Shown piece after piece: positions 1-12,139 of a stretch of DNA of 64,000 nt. Location: assembly GCA_009193035.1 (NCBI GenBank), contig SWDT01000163.1, positions 62,001 through 126,000 of the forward strand, written 5' to 3'. The notes under the pieces were generated by a model. That model saw only the letters and a program-made list of their open reading frames with translations, was not told the origin of the DNA and did no database searches. Source of the DNA: Halicephalobus mephisto (Eukaryota > Nematoda > Chromadorea > Rhabditida > Panagrolaimidae). How positions within the stretch are numbered: the first letter of the stretch is position 1; each line of letters begins with the position of its first letter. The translations under genes and the position numbers were made by a program.

Positions 1-1256
1 TGGGTTAATTTTCAGTATCTTTGGACTGAATTTGATAATAATTGATTGGCTTTGATAATGTTGGAGAGTCTCACGTGGCTTAACCTCTAAGTTGATGATC
101 GACTTTTTAAGGTTATTCAAATGCTTATCACATTTATGGAAATCATCTTAAAAGATATCAATGAGATTCTTTCATTCGTCATACTCAGCAAAAATTGACA
201 AAATTAAAAAAAAAACAAATAAAGATTTTTGATAAGAAAACTACACTGTTTGTGTTATAATTGTTTTAATTTCTTTCTCGCTAAAGTTGAGAAAAACTCC
301 TATTTATTAGTATAGCATTATGTGGTCAATGATGTTGTTTAGCATTTATAAGATGAATTTCATTAATTCGGAAATTCAAAAAACAAATCCTAACACATGA
401 TCTTCAGGTTTTAGATAAAAACGCCAGATATCTTTTTATAATTAACAGAAGTTCATAATGTTCACGTTATTTGATAGAAGAGGAGTTGATTATTATATCT
501 GATATATCAACTTTTTGTTGGGTTTTCAATTATTGAAATATTAAAATTTTTGAACCTAGATATGAAGTACTTTTCAAAAGAACTTTCCATATATCAAATT
601 CCACTTTTTCCTTATAATGTTATATATCGTTCAAATCAACATTTCTTTTTATTTTTTCTCCATGTGTACTTTTTGTTGAGTTTTTTAAATTGTTTATACA
701 AATACAAGTGTTAGATCTAAGGACAAAGCTCTAAGTGAATGGTTATGATTGAACATGATTTTCTTGCAATACTGGATAAGAAAAGAGAAAGACAATCTCC
801 AACTGACTTCTTTGAATTCTGTCTCTAATTCGTTCCTATTACCATTAAAACTGTATTAAGATCTATACCTGAAGAATGACCCTTGACTGTTCTTGTGACA
901 TTGGATAGTTAAAATAGTTTTTTATTTATGGAGTCGTGATACTTTATTGGCAAGAATATCATAAGCAAGACATGTGTTGCACATGAGCTGTTGGCAATTT
1001 TCCATGTACGACAAATCTGTCGAGTAATATCCTAAAGCAGATTGGGCTAAGATACTAAATATAGAGCTTCACATAACAAACTCTCGGTTTTCTATAAAAC
1101 CGCACTAGGGTAAGAATCAAATAGAAAAGTTTTTACATCAACAGGAACAAACAATGAGCGCTCCTAAATGTACCCATATGACCGGAGACAAGAATGAGAA
1201 ACAAAGATTCATCTATCGGATGGAGCTAGATCAGCTCATCTCCTAGTTTCCTAATT
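1..1256. other. non-coding stretch, left edge
   Basis: AT-rich sequence with no open frame that resembles coding sequence on either strand. It lies downstream of the nuclear receptor stop codon, so it holds that gene's 3' UTR and then intergenic DNA. No RNA gene or repeat was recognised. Confidence 0.5.
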
Positions 1257-4200
1257 TTAACATTGATGAACGAGGTCGAACAAATCATGAGTGTTATCTA
1301 ACAAGTTTCCTGGAGAAAAACTAGTGTCATTGAGGGTGTCATCTAGAAAACTTTCAAAGTTGTCGAAGCAGACTCCATTCAGAGGGTCATGTTCATCGCT
1401 TTGGTCGATAGAAGGTGATCTATTTCTACCATTCTCACTAGAAGACATACTGCTTATCAAAGATCCTGAGGAAACAGAGTTCATCGGAGAAAGACAGTGT
1501 TCTGGCTCAGTTTGAGTTGACATATCATTCTTCTCGACGGAAGTTGCAGGGATTATTCTGGAGATCGACTGAAGTGTAATATCGGTGCCATCAAACATCG
1601 GAGGTGTTATGTTGACACCAGAAGAGTTGTTTTCATTCCGGTCGTCAAAAAGTTCGTTCAACAATGGTTCTGTGGTATTCCGAGTGCCGAAGACTTGACA
1701 GAACTGCATGTTCTCGCACATAACACCAGATAATGTCTGTAATTATTAACAATAATCGACTTCCAAAGATATTCAACTCACAGTAATAGTTGGTAGAAGT
1801 AATAACAAGTTCCCGAATCTACTTGAAGGATTGTAAATAGGGTGATGAAGCTCTTTTACGACTTGGAAAAGCATATCTTGAATCTTATCTCGAAGCTCGG
1901 CAACTTGCTGCTGTGCTTGGGGAGAGAGGCCTTTGGCATCTGTAAATTTTCATTAGTTTCTTCTGAATGCACTCAACACAAAATTAGAATCCTATGGAAA
2001 TTTCTAGAAAAGTAAAAAATTGAATAAAAGCTTTACAACATTTAAGAATCTCATGCAAGCTTTTGAAGTCCCAAACTTCGTCGATTTCTATAATTTCTAG
2101 AATCCAATGAAAGCTTCTGGAATATTCCAGACTCTTGTAGGAAATTTTAGAACCTTTCAGACTTTTGTGGAAGCTTCTGGAGCTTTTCAGTATCCAAGAG
2201 CAACTTTTAAACCAACATCTGAAACCGAAGCTCTAGAATTGTCTAGAAGGTTTGGAAATTCATGTTGGAATAATTTTGTAATTATATTTGGTATCAATAT
2301 GTTTAATAATGTAAATAAAACTCACTGCTATTGAGAATAATGATAGCCTTCAAGGGTACAACTTCTTCTTCTCGGAGGTTCAGTTTTCGTAATGGAGCGA
2401 CGAGTTCGTTCAGGGTTCTGTCGATCAAGTTGTTTGATAAGTGACTAAAACACGTTATGAAATACAGTAAAAAATATTTACTTACTTTGTTCCGTTGAAC
2501 TCGGGAGGAAGTTTTCTAGGAACATAGGAGTAGGAGCAGAGACAAAGGATATCAGGGTTTTTTGTGTATTGAGCCGTTCTAGCCGAGAAATTAAAAATCG
2601 TCAATGGAGCATAGCATGCTTTAACTAGTGCAATCTTGTCTTCTGTATCAACGAATTCCCCAATTTCAGCAAGACAATCTACCCAATCCACAGCAGCAAT
2701 AGCTCCTCGATGGGCAATCTTGGAGAGTTCCTCAGGACGAGCCATTCTGTAGGGTTCATAACACATCTGAAAAAGGGATTTTGACTTTCATTACTTCGTA
2801 AATTGATTACCTCCGTTCTTCTTCCTCCCAAGTTTGGTTTTTGTTCAAATAATTCTCTCAAAGAAACATTAGGGTTATTATTTGATTTTCCCGGGGCTGT
2901 ATCATTGTTTTGTTCACCTTTGCAAACCTTCGACTCTATGTTCAGTAGTTGCATGAGAAGAACCTTGGCATCAACAGGTATTTTACGAGACCAGTCATCT
3001 CCTTGTAGTCGCATCTGCAAAATTATCAAATTGTGTTCATTGAATTAGTGCTGTAAAATTTCAAACCATGTGATTAATGAGTTCTTCATCAATCTGACGT
3101 TTTCGAACACGTGGAACCTTCTGTTTTCCTGTGAGATCACGATCGGGCCGAACAGCTTTTGGATCCATTCCAACCTCGAGGCATCTATTGAATCTACAGA
3201 ATCGACAACTGTTTCTCTGATCTAAAGGCACTCATTGATGATTGAATTGTTAATTCAAACCCTCACATTTATCCACAACACAATTGTTCCCAAAACGACA
3301 GACATAACGATATTTCCCAGTAAGTGTTCTTCGGAAAAATCCTTTACAGCCTGGAAGTTCAAAGGTTAAGGAGTTAAGTCATTTGACGTAATCTTGATTC
3401 AACTAATAAAACAGATAACGATTAAACTCACCATAGCAGGCAAGGACTCCGTAATGGAGCTTAGCACATCCGTCACCGCAAACAGCACATGTGGCTTCAC
3501 CATTAGCCAAGGAAGAAGACGTACTTTGGGAATTTGAAGTGCGTTCGTGGATCCCGAAAGAAGCATTAGCTGTCGACGCACCATTTGACATTCTGGAAGA
3601 AGATTAGTGTATACAGTCAATCATTAATTACCTCCACAGAAAAATGGCCAATTTGCGGACTTAATCAGGGAAAGATAAAAAAGGACCGAAAATTACTTTA
3701 TGGGACGATTTTTAACTTAATATATAATGTAACTTATGAAGGACCAAGTTGGTCGTTTTCTCGAGAAACTATTAGACAATTTCCCAAATCAATTGCGATC
3801 GATTTTCTTCTTTTTCTATGACAAACGGGTAGTTTGTCAACGAGTGTTATAAAAACAACTTTTTTCCTTGACTATGAAGGCATCCAAAAAGCGATTGAGA
3901 AAATAAATTTCCGGGCTGTTTGCTGAAGGAAATAAAGAATTTTTAGGAGAATTTCATCTACCGTTGAACTTTTGTTCATTGAACTTCATACTTCAAGTTT
4001 TCCGGGCCTTTGAGCGATTGAGACCCAGAATAACGCGTATTTTGGGAATTTCAAACCAGTTTTAATTTTAAAAGTTACACTTTTGTGTCTGAGATCAAAG
4101 ATGCGATCAATTTCGGAATGAATGACAATTTACCTTGGACTTTTAAAATACTTCTGATGATTCTCAATGATCTGATGCTGAAGAGGCTGAACAACGGTCA

Positions 4201-4588
4201 TCTGAGATGAACTTTGATTTCGAGAGTAAGTTTCTCCATCCAAATCATAATCAGCTAGGAAATTGGCATTACTGACATCAGAACTATCTTGCTCATAGTC
4301 CATAGATTGATAAGGATCTAACTGGTCTTCAGGTAACGATTGGGGAGAATCATTGTCAGCAGAATAAGGGGAGTAGTAAATTGTACGTTTCGGAGTGGAA
4401 GGGTTGACAGAAAGGGGTTGTTGGGTTGGTTGAGGCTGGACTTGTTGTTGAGCTTGTTTGGCAAAAGGTAATTGAACTCTTCTAACAACTCTCGGCTGAG
4501 CCGACGACGTTGCCGCCGGGACAAGGTAAAATGTGCGCGTCCGCGTCAGTTTGACAAAGGTACTGAAATCTTCTGATTGTAAAATCAA
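1257..4588 (-). CDS. nuclear hormone receptor, HNF4-like (nhr family)
   Basis: Ligand-regulated or orphan transcription factor acting in the nucleus. Nine exons read from 4588 down to 1257: 4134-4588, 3432-3592, 3267-3350, 3067-3221, 2811-3014, about 2486-2766, 2326-2444, 1782-1939 and 1257-1736. Their phases join to about 698 aa. Residues 1-150 are Gln/Pro/Ser-rich. The C4 zinc-finger DNA-binding domain follows ([20 protein letters not shown], then [18 protein letters not shown] and an [12 protein letters not shown] second finger), with a C-terminal extension starting [12 protein letters not shown]. The ligand-binding domain holds the AF-2-proximal signature [13 protein letters not shown] found in HNF4 relatives. 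The tail of about 150 aa is Ser/Asn-rich. Nematodes expanded HNF4-type receptors greatly, so I do not assign an nhr number. The first ATG is the 5'-most in its frame, but an acceptor-like TTTCAG just inside (about 4562) leaves room for another 5' exon upstream. Confidence 0.9.
1985..2260. repeat. decayed TTC/GAA (HSE-like) repeat in an nhr intron
   Basis: Alternating TTC and GAA trinucleotides in phrases like 'tttctagaaaagt', 'gcttctggaatattccagac' and 'ggagcttttcag' recur about every 30-35 bp. It fills most of the only long intron of the nuclear receptor gene and belongs to the dispersed family seen best at 9371-9430. Confidence 0.6.
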
Positions 4589-5869
4589 TAGATGGTATCA
4601 AATACGACTAATTTGAAAACAGACAATAATCGGGAGAGTAGAAAATTATGTAGAGGGTGGAATCAAGTTTTCGTAGTAATTCAAATCGTGACCAACAATA
4701 AAACTCGACGGATATAAAATTATATACGATAAACAATAAAAATTGATCAAAAATGTTATAAAAAAGAAAAACAATTCTATAGGATTACGGGTTTTTGATT
4801 CAAGTCCTCAAAAAAAGCTCTATCGAAGTAATGCGATTTGAGTAAATAAAGATTTCCAGTATGATAATGTAAAAGTATTAACGACTTGGAGACTTCAAAT
4901 GACCGCCACGCTTCTTAGAACTTGCTCTTCACTTTGAGCGAATCGTCGCATTCCTTTTTTCGCAGGGTTTTTATCAGTTTGATTAACATTTTTCCGGCAA
5001 GAGAAGGGTCCCTGTTTGTCTGTTAATTAGAACTAAAAGCTGGTCAGGAGAAGTAATTGATATCACAATGAATCTGATCAATTTAAGAGTATTTGAGGAC
5101 TGATCTCTATTTAAACATTTCCACCAAAAAGTTTGATTTCTAGATGGTTTTTCGTGAAAAACGTAAAAGCTACCCTCTTGTTTTTTAAATTCAAGTGTTT
5201 TTGCAAACAAGAATGTAAAATCTTTGAAAACCAGAGGCCAAGTTTGCTCAATGTAATATCTAATTTGTCAACGACAAACATCTATTTCTGCAAATAAAGA
5301 CAAACCCCCGCAATTATGATGGATTGACAAAATAAAACTGTTACTTGGAGCAAAAACTTACTGCAATCGGCAGTATACTACAGTGACGTAGATGAAAGTT
5401 CATCATATGCAGATGAAGCATACAACAAGACAGACTCTAGCGATAAACCAATCAGTTGCATTGTGATTGCGATTATTATGATAAGTTTTTTTTCTCAGAA
5501 CATAAGAGGCTATTGAATTTTAAGGACAAACATGAGTCCCGGATTCATTCCATCAATTTCCAATGATGATAATGTGGAACTGAGATAACAGAAAACCTGA
5601 TATCGTTCGTTATAAGGATGACTTTTTGTGGTTTGGAAAGACGGTCCTTAAAGGGTAGCTGTTGTGTTATCTCAGGAGAATATTGCACAAATTCCCCTTT
5701 TCATGGTTTTGAATAAAATTAAACACAAAAAATTATTTTTTATGGAAAGAGATCAATGGCCATTAAGTAATGATTGACAAAGAACACTTTGTAGCCATAC
5801 TATTCTAAATATCAAAGTGAATGTTAGTATAGAACTGTTTGAATATAAATGTTCAGAAACTTAAAATTC

Positions 5870-6110
5870 ATGATTTCAAATTTCCTCACTGAATTCTGGA
5901 AACTCCCAGAAATTTTCATAAAATTATAAAAGATTATGAAAACCTTCACTAGATTCTGAAGGATTCTAAGAGCTTTGATGAGACTCTGGAATATTCCAAA
6001 GATGTTCATGAGATTCTTAAAGGTTTGGGAAATAATTCGCTAGACTCCGGAAAATTCTAAAAACGTTTACGGAATTCCAACAGAAAATATAACAAAATTC
6101 CAGGATTTCA
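5870..6110. repeat. decayed TTC/GAA (HSE-like) repeat
   Basis: Run of phrases such as 'attctggaaactcccagaa', 'agattctgaaggattc' and 'gactctggaatattccaaag', spaced about 30-35 bp. Intergenic. Same family as the copy at 9371-9430. Confidence 0.6.
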
Positions 6111-6644
6111 AATTTACGGAAAAATAGTAAAAACAGGGACAGTGGCCTGTGCGAAGTGCACATTTCAATAGACAAGTCAATTTGCATAAATCTAGGGTTT
6201 TACAGAATATTCGAATACCAACACAATCGCGTATAAAAATCAAAGAGTAACATATTGTTATATGTAATACTTGGAAGCCCTGAAAGTGATTTATGAAATT
6301 GGAAAATTTATTGTATCTTTGTACTTTTGAATATATTCACAAATAACCAAGAGAGAAAATTCTCCGATCGCAGGTCGATTGAAATACGTCTCATAATCAA
6401 AACAGTCCAAAAAGGGAAGTTTCTGATTATCATTTGATTGGAGAAGATTTGATGGATAAAAGGAACAAGCACTTTGCGCCAAATTCCGAGACGAGAAATT
6501 TTATTTTGAGATCAATCCGCTAGACCAACTTGAATGGCCGCCAACGATAAAACAAGCACTTTTCAGATTTTCCTATCAATTCATGTTTTCAAAAAATAAG
6601 TATAAACACTCTTTTGGACAAACGCTATATAAGTCAAAAAGTAA

Positions 6645-7025
6645 AGTTGTAGACGTCAACGAAATCAGATCAAAGAATACAAGTTACCATTAACAAAATT
6701 AGAAAAGCATTCAAGGTGTTGATACAATTGGATCAAAACATAAAAACTAGAATCAATAAAAGTAAAAAAATAAAACTTAAGATGCCAGTGAAATTACACC
6801 AAACAATGAAACGAGTACAATTAGAAAAAACAAGAATTTAAGTATTAGTAAAACCAGATTCAGGGATAAAAGTAAAATCAATAGGAGTATTCAAAACATA
6901 ATAGATGACGTACAATTAAAGTCAGACCAAAAAAACAAAATGAATAAAATTTAAAAATATAATTTCAGACGTCAATAAAATTAGGTCAAGAGATGAAAGA
7001 CAAAGTGAACAAAAAATCAAGTAAT
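6645..7025. repeat. tandem repeat, ~62 bp unit, about 6 diverged copies
   Basis: Successive units begin near 6647, 6715, 6780, 6841, 6904 and 6968. Each follows the pattern 'gacgtcaa-aaattagatcaa-aaa-a' and ends near 'aattcaag' or 'tttcag'. Strongly A-rich on the plus strand. No coding potential. Confidence 0.6.
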
Positions 7026-7409
7026 GATCGCAGATAGGTAAATATATGGTCATCGATCCTGATCGCCCAACGGGTTTGTCTTTTCTTTAGACTTATAATT
7101 TAAGAAAAAGTAAAAGTCAACAAGTACAGGAGAACCGAAGACCTTTAAATTCGACCTTGCTTAAATATACTTTTTGCAAATATATCTCAGATGTTTTTTT
7201 CAAGAAAGACAAACTATCGACAACGATTTTGAAGAGATTAAAAGAAAGTGTACAACCTGAGAACTGATAAAATATAAAGCCGATTTCTGCTGATTATTTT
7301 ACTACAGCCAGGAATGATGACTATGAGAAATGAAGCTGGACTGAAAGTCCATTGATTACGTCAACAATCGATCATATTATTGTAAATGAGAAAAAGGTGT
7401 TTTCTGCAG

Positions 7410-7560
7410 AATTTCCAGAAGCTTCCAAAAATTACAAACTTCTAGAAGATTTTAGAAGTTCTCACGAAATTACTCAAGATTTCATCATTTTCTAGTAGAT
7501 TCGAGAAAATTTCATAACATTTTACAAAAGTCTATTTCGTCAAAAGTTTAAAAGTACAAA
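7410..7560. repeat. decayed TTC/GAA (HSE-like) repeat
   Basis: Short copy with 'atttccagaagcttccaaaa', 'cttctagaagattttagaag' and 'ttctagtagattcgagaaa'. Same family as 9371-9430. Confidence 0.6.
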
Positions 7561-8149
7561 ATATGTTCAAAGATTCATGGGAAAGATGAAGTTCAAAAAC
7601 TGATTAATAGTTTTACTGCACTTAGAAAACTTGAATTCCGAAAAAGTCAGAAGATCTAGCGACTCGGAAATTGCGCAATTACCAGCCCCGAACTTTCTAT
7701 ATTTAGGACCGTCATTATGATCAAACTCTGATCAAAGTTTAATCAAATATTAGCACTAATGATACTTGATTGATTGGGTTTATAGAGTCTATGACGATTA
7801 GAAGGTCATTCAGGCAAAATGTCAAAGAAATTAAAGAAGAAATAAAATCTCTTAAATTAAAAAATATAAATCGAAGAAGTCTACACTCAACTTTGGATCA
7901 AAGTTTTTACGACAACCGGAAATTAAACCGCCTAAATATACAAGTGATCAATGACCTTTTCAATAACCGTAGCCATAAAACGATTAACACCCAATGTGGA
8001 ATAAATAAAAGGATCAACGTTGGTCAGGAGGATCAGCGAACTTGCGTCAGAACGATAAGCGTCCTGTTTGGTAACACATTCTCTCGGCTATGAATTATTT
8101 GGAATTCAACATTATCCCCAGTAATCTTCAATTGATTTTAAATAAATAA

Positions 8150-8640
8150 ATATATTATCTCTTCCGAAGATGAAATAATTTCATAAATTGAAGGCAATTA
8201 GAGTAATTATGAAATAAATCGTAATTTAATTCTGAAGAACTACAAATAAAAATTTCAATATGATCAAGAAGTATGTAAAGTAAAAGAAGATATATAGAAT
8301 GAATCATTTCGAAAGAACTTTGATATTTTTTTCATGATTGGCAAATATAAAATGAATCAGATTCTGATTTGCCTTCTCTAAAATGATACCAAATTAATTA
8401 TAAAATTAAAAATGATTTAATTTTGAAGCTTCACAAGCAAAAGCGGATTGTTCAGTATAATCAGGAGATAACTATAAGTAACAGTAGATCTGTGACATGA
8501 ATCATGTCGGAAGTAGTTCTGATGCGATGTTTTCTTATTATTATTAGATATGAAAATGAGTCAGATTCTGATTCGCCCCCTTCAGCAATTACACAAAACT
8601 AATGTAGAAAAACATGAATTAAATGAACGTCAGTATGTTG
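8150..8640. repeat. tandem repeat, ~200-205 bp unit, 2.5-3 copies
   Basis: The phrase 'atgaatcagattctgatttg' near 8352 returns as 'atgagtcagattctgattcg' near 8556. The phrase 'gaatgaatcatttcgaaag' near 8298 returns as 'catgaatcatgtcggaagt' near 8497. An earlier partial copy starts near 8150. Diverged satellite-like DNA. Confidence 0.6.
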
Positions 8641-9329
8641 GTGGTACTTCCAGGCAATTTTATAGTTATGTGCGAGAGCCGATAATACTACTGGAACTAC
8701 CTGTATGTTGCGCAGAAAACGCATTAAATAAGGATGATTTTGTACCATGGAATGGGGAATGGAATTCCGAACAATGAAACAGACTATTCATTTATTCAAA
8801 GAACTGAAAATCTCGCTGACGTAAAAGAATCAAAGTTGAAGTTAATTTTTCAGAACTGATGGAATCATCGTTTTTCGCGTCCGCATATTATGGTTTATAT
8901 ATTGCAGTATTCCAGAAAAACAAAATTCACCGCAAAATGAACTAGAATAGATGAACGTAGTGGGTACTTATGTTCATAACACTAGTCATGGCTGATCATG
9001 GATGGCTCATCCATCGGGATCAATGACAAAAGCGAAATCGCTCACGCAAATAATAATTATGTTTGGAAATGTATACAGATACGGACAAAAACTAAATTCA
9101 CTTTGATAGATGGGCCATCTTCTGAAGCGGAAGAAACAGATGGGGAATGTGAGAAAACATTTTAACATATTCATATAAATCAGATTATTTCGTTTTTAAA
9201 AAATCAATCCTGTTGTTTTTGCAATAAAAATAAAATTCCATTATTGCAATCAAAATGAAAAAATCTAAAAATAAATGATTCTGATATTATCAATGAGAAA
9301 AAACCAAAATAAGTGGGAATTTAATTCAA

Positions 9330-9445
9330 CTGGAATTCCGTGGAAGCTTTTGGAGTCTTCTAGAATTTCTTAGAAACTTCCAGAAGCTTCTAGAATCTAA
9401 TAGAAACTTCCAGAAGCTTCTAGAATCTAGTAGAAATCTCAAAGT
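9330..9445. repeat. TTC/GAA repeat, best-preserved copy; perfect HSE-like units
   Basis: Two adjacent 30 bp units (9371-9400 and 9401-9430) differ at one base. Each contains TTCCAGAAGCTTCTAGAA, that is TTC-nn-GAA-nn-TTC-nn-GAA, the four-pentamer arrangement of a heat shock element. Diverged units flank them. This is the reference copy for the dispersed family. Confidence 0.8.
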
Positions 9446-10082
9446 AATATTTAAAAGTCCAAGTTTTGGGAATTCGTGCCTAGACAGTTTGGCAACACTG
9501 CCTAATTGCAATTTTTGCAGAGTATTATAATTGAATAAAAAGTGTGAAGTACTTTCCCGGAAGTTTTGAAATCCTGCGCAAAGAGAACAATAGTAAAAAA
9601 AAAGTTTGGCAATTCTTTACAAAACGATTCATCCTGTCTGCAGTTGTGCTCTTTCTACTTTGTTACAAAAGCATTAGAATTGTAAAAACTTTTAGAAATA
9701 TATGTTCAGATAATTTTTTTAATAAAATTCATTTCTAATTTCTATGTATTATGTGAAAATCCTAGTAAACATTTTTTGTTCTTTTTCAAGGATTTAAATT
9801 TGGCAACATTCGCATTTTGCCAAAATTTAGTCTCTCGGTTTTTAATTAAATTTCTCTAGAATCCAATGGAAAATTCTAAACTGAGGATCTTAATTTTGGG
9901 ATCATGGAACTTCCTAGAAGGTTATGAAAACTTGTATCAAGTCAATTATACAATGATATTCATTTTCAATTCTAGAATAATATAATTTGGAAACGTTTTA
10001 TTTCATTTCTATCATACAAAGTTACGAATCACAGTCATTGACACCCAGATGATTGTTCTTAGGCCTAAAATTAGTCATTACT

Positions 10083-11889
10083 TTAATTTTTAAGAATAAC
10101 AACAAACTCTAGAGAAATAGACATTTTGGGTGCTTCAGAAAATGATTTTATCCGCTTCATCATCGTGCTTCCTTGACTTTGGCTATAAAAAATTAAGATA
10201 AGGGGAAGGAACAGATACGAAAACTCACGTCATAGCAGCGTAATGATTAGCTGAAAAACACTTTTCTCCACATGGGAAGCATCTAACAAGAGTATGAAAA
10301 ATATCCGTGAATTCGTGACGGAAATTAGTATTCAGAAATCCGTAGAGAAAAGGATTAATACAGATGGAGAGGATTGAGATCAGTTTACACGCCTGGTCGA
10401 TTCGTTCTATTAGTTGAGGCATGTTTTCCTAAAATAATTTTGTTGTTTTCGTTTTTCCTATTTTTCTTACAGTATCCAGAATATTCAAGTCAATCAAGAC
10501 TGAGACCAAAGTAAAAGGGAACCATAAAACGGCATAGGCCATAGCCATCGCAATCAACAAGGCCGTGGTTCTGCTTCGACGGCGTTCTGAAGCTCGTTCA
10601 GCGGGACTGGATTTTTCGTTATTTTGAACGATTACGTGTTTTGGCTGAAACCGGGTTTTCAACTACTTTGGTTACTTATATATGGGAATTTACATTTTTA
10701 GAAGACTCTGAAGATTCCGCCATAATACACGAATCGTTAATTGGAACGGCAAAGGATCCCTTTCTCAAGGCTACAGATCCGCTCCCTCTGGCTCTGTTTA
10801 CTTGTTTGGCGTTGATTTTTAAGAACCTCGTTAATTTCATATTAAAAATAGAAAGGACAACGAGAGGGATCACATATAGAAAGAGGACTTGTAGTAAGGA
10901 CATTGCGAGCTGAAATGTTTTCCTATTCGCTTTCGTGAAGAACAAAAAATACCTGGACAGTTCTTGTTTCCTGTTCCCCATTGTCTTGAAGTTTATCGGA
11001 ATTGCTGGTTTTTGATGCTTCTAATCTACATTGTCTCCATCCATAGCTCTGGATGACGGTAGTGTTTGACATCTCGTCAAATACCCAGACATTCTGAAAT
11101 GAAGAATTTAAATTAACATCGCATGTCAATAACGATCATTTTTGAATAAAATTCACTTTTTGTGACAGAATAATGTTAATTACCTTGAAAACGTATAGCA
11201 TGCTCGTGTTGTAGTAAACGAGCAAAGGAAAACTCAATAGAAATGACACAACCCAAATCAGGACGGATATAAGGATGGCACGGATACATTGATGTCTGTC
11301 GATCCCAACTTTCATGTTCTTCACGGAATAATACCTGAAATAATTTGGAAAAGCAATCAACGAGGGTTGGAGGAGTTCGATTACCTGTCAATTGCCATAA
11401 CAGAAATAGTCAAAGTTGAGCAGTAAATGTTACTCCCAGGGAGAGCGTTCGCGAATTTACAGAAAAAATTAGAATACGGGAAATCAAAGTACATAGAAGG
11501 TAACCAAAGAAATGGGATTGTTGTTAATGCCAACATAAGATTTGACAAAGCCAGATTGACTATTAGAACGTTTCTGTTTGTTCTCATTTCTTTTTTCCGG
11601 ATAACTGCCAAGATCACGACTCCGTTTCCAATTAAGGCAAATAATGAGATTATTACGTAAATAATCGTATACAGTGTAGATTCCCATTCCGAAAACCTCC
11701 GTAAATGCAAATTCATCTCATTAAAGAACTTCTAAAAATGTCCAAGGATAAATTTGTAATTGAAAGTTGTTTACTTACTTCAAGACAGCTGCCGCTGAAA
11801 GGTTGATGTTCCCAATCATATTTGTTGACCGTAGCTCGATTGAGGCCTCGTGGACATCTCTTATCTATGTCTCTGAGATCCATGAACAT
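10083..11889 (-). CDS. neuropeptide receptor, rhodopsin-family GPCR (NPR/NPY-receptor-like)
   Basis: Seven-transmembrane receptor for a neuropeptide at the plasma membrane. Exons from the 5' end: 11779-11889, 11385-11731, 11184-11334, 10953-11093, 10694-10909, 10471-10644 and 10225-10428, giving 447 aa. Visible hallmarks: TM1 with [12 protein letters not shown]2 with [15 protein letters not shown], the TM3 end [13 protein letters not shown] (DRY motif), TM6 with [15 protein letters not shown]7 with [11 protein letters not shown] (NPxxY) and a Cys-rich tail CFPCGEKC that may be palmitoylated. The family is related to NPY/NPF receptors (C. elegans npr genes); I do not assign a number. The last exon either stops at 10225 or uses a GTGAGT donor at 10228 to join 10083-10182. 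That join keeps the frame and gives 479 aa, so the span is drawn to 10083. The ATG at 11889 follows a TTTGCAG acceptor, so an SL trans-splice or an upstream exon is possible. Confidence 0.88.
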
Positions 11890-12139
11890 AACCTGCAAAA
11901 AGAAACCTTGTACATTATTTTCCGCAAATGTAAATTTTATAAATTCAGATCGAAAATATCCTTCTTATAAAAATTCATGTCAGCCAACGTTATTTAATTA
12001 AGAAAATAATTAAAGTCCTTGTCTTTTTTTGAATCCTCGAACGACAAATTCAGTGAAAACCCATAGTTCCTAGACTTTTTCGAGGAAAATATAAAATAAA
12101 TGCTTGGGAACAAAAGTTTTTTGTTAAGTTACCAAAAAA

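Larger units (their letters stand above)
4589..10082. other. intergenic desert with repeats
   Basis: About 5.5 kb between two minus-strand genes. It contains decayed TTC/GAA repeats, a ~62 bp tandem array and a ~205 bp tandem array (listed separately). The part nearest 4.6-5.7 kb is presumably the nuclear receptor promoter. The 107-codon open frame at 7770-8093 is Lys/Asn-rich, has no recognisable domain and lies in AT-rich DNA, so I do not call it a gene. Confidence 0.5.

Noticed and set aside
6645..7025. CRISPR-like regular repeats
   Set aside because: Eukaryotic AT-rich minisatellite. Units are adjacent and diverged, with no conserved repeat/unique spacer pattern and no cas genes.
7770..8093. 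107-codon plus-strand ORF
   Set aside because: Lys/Asn/Arg-rich translation from AT-rich DNA, no domain, no splice signals in useful places, next to a tandem array. Most likely chance.
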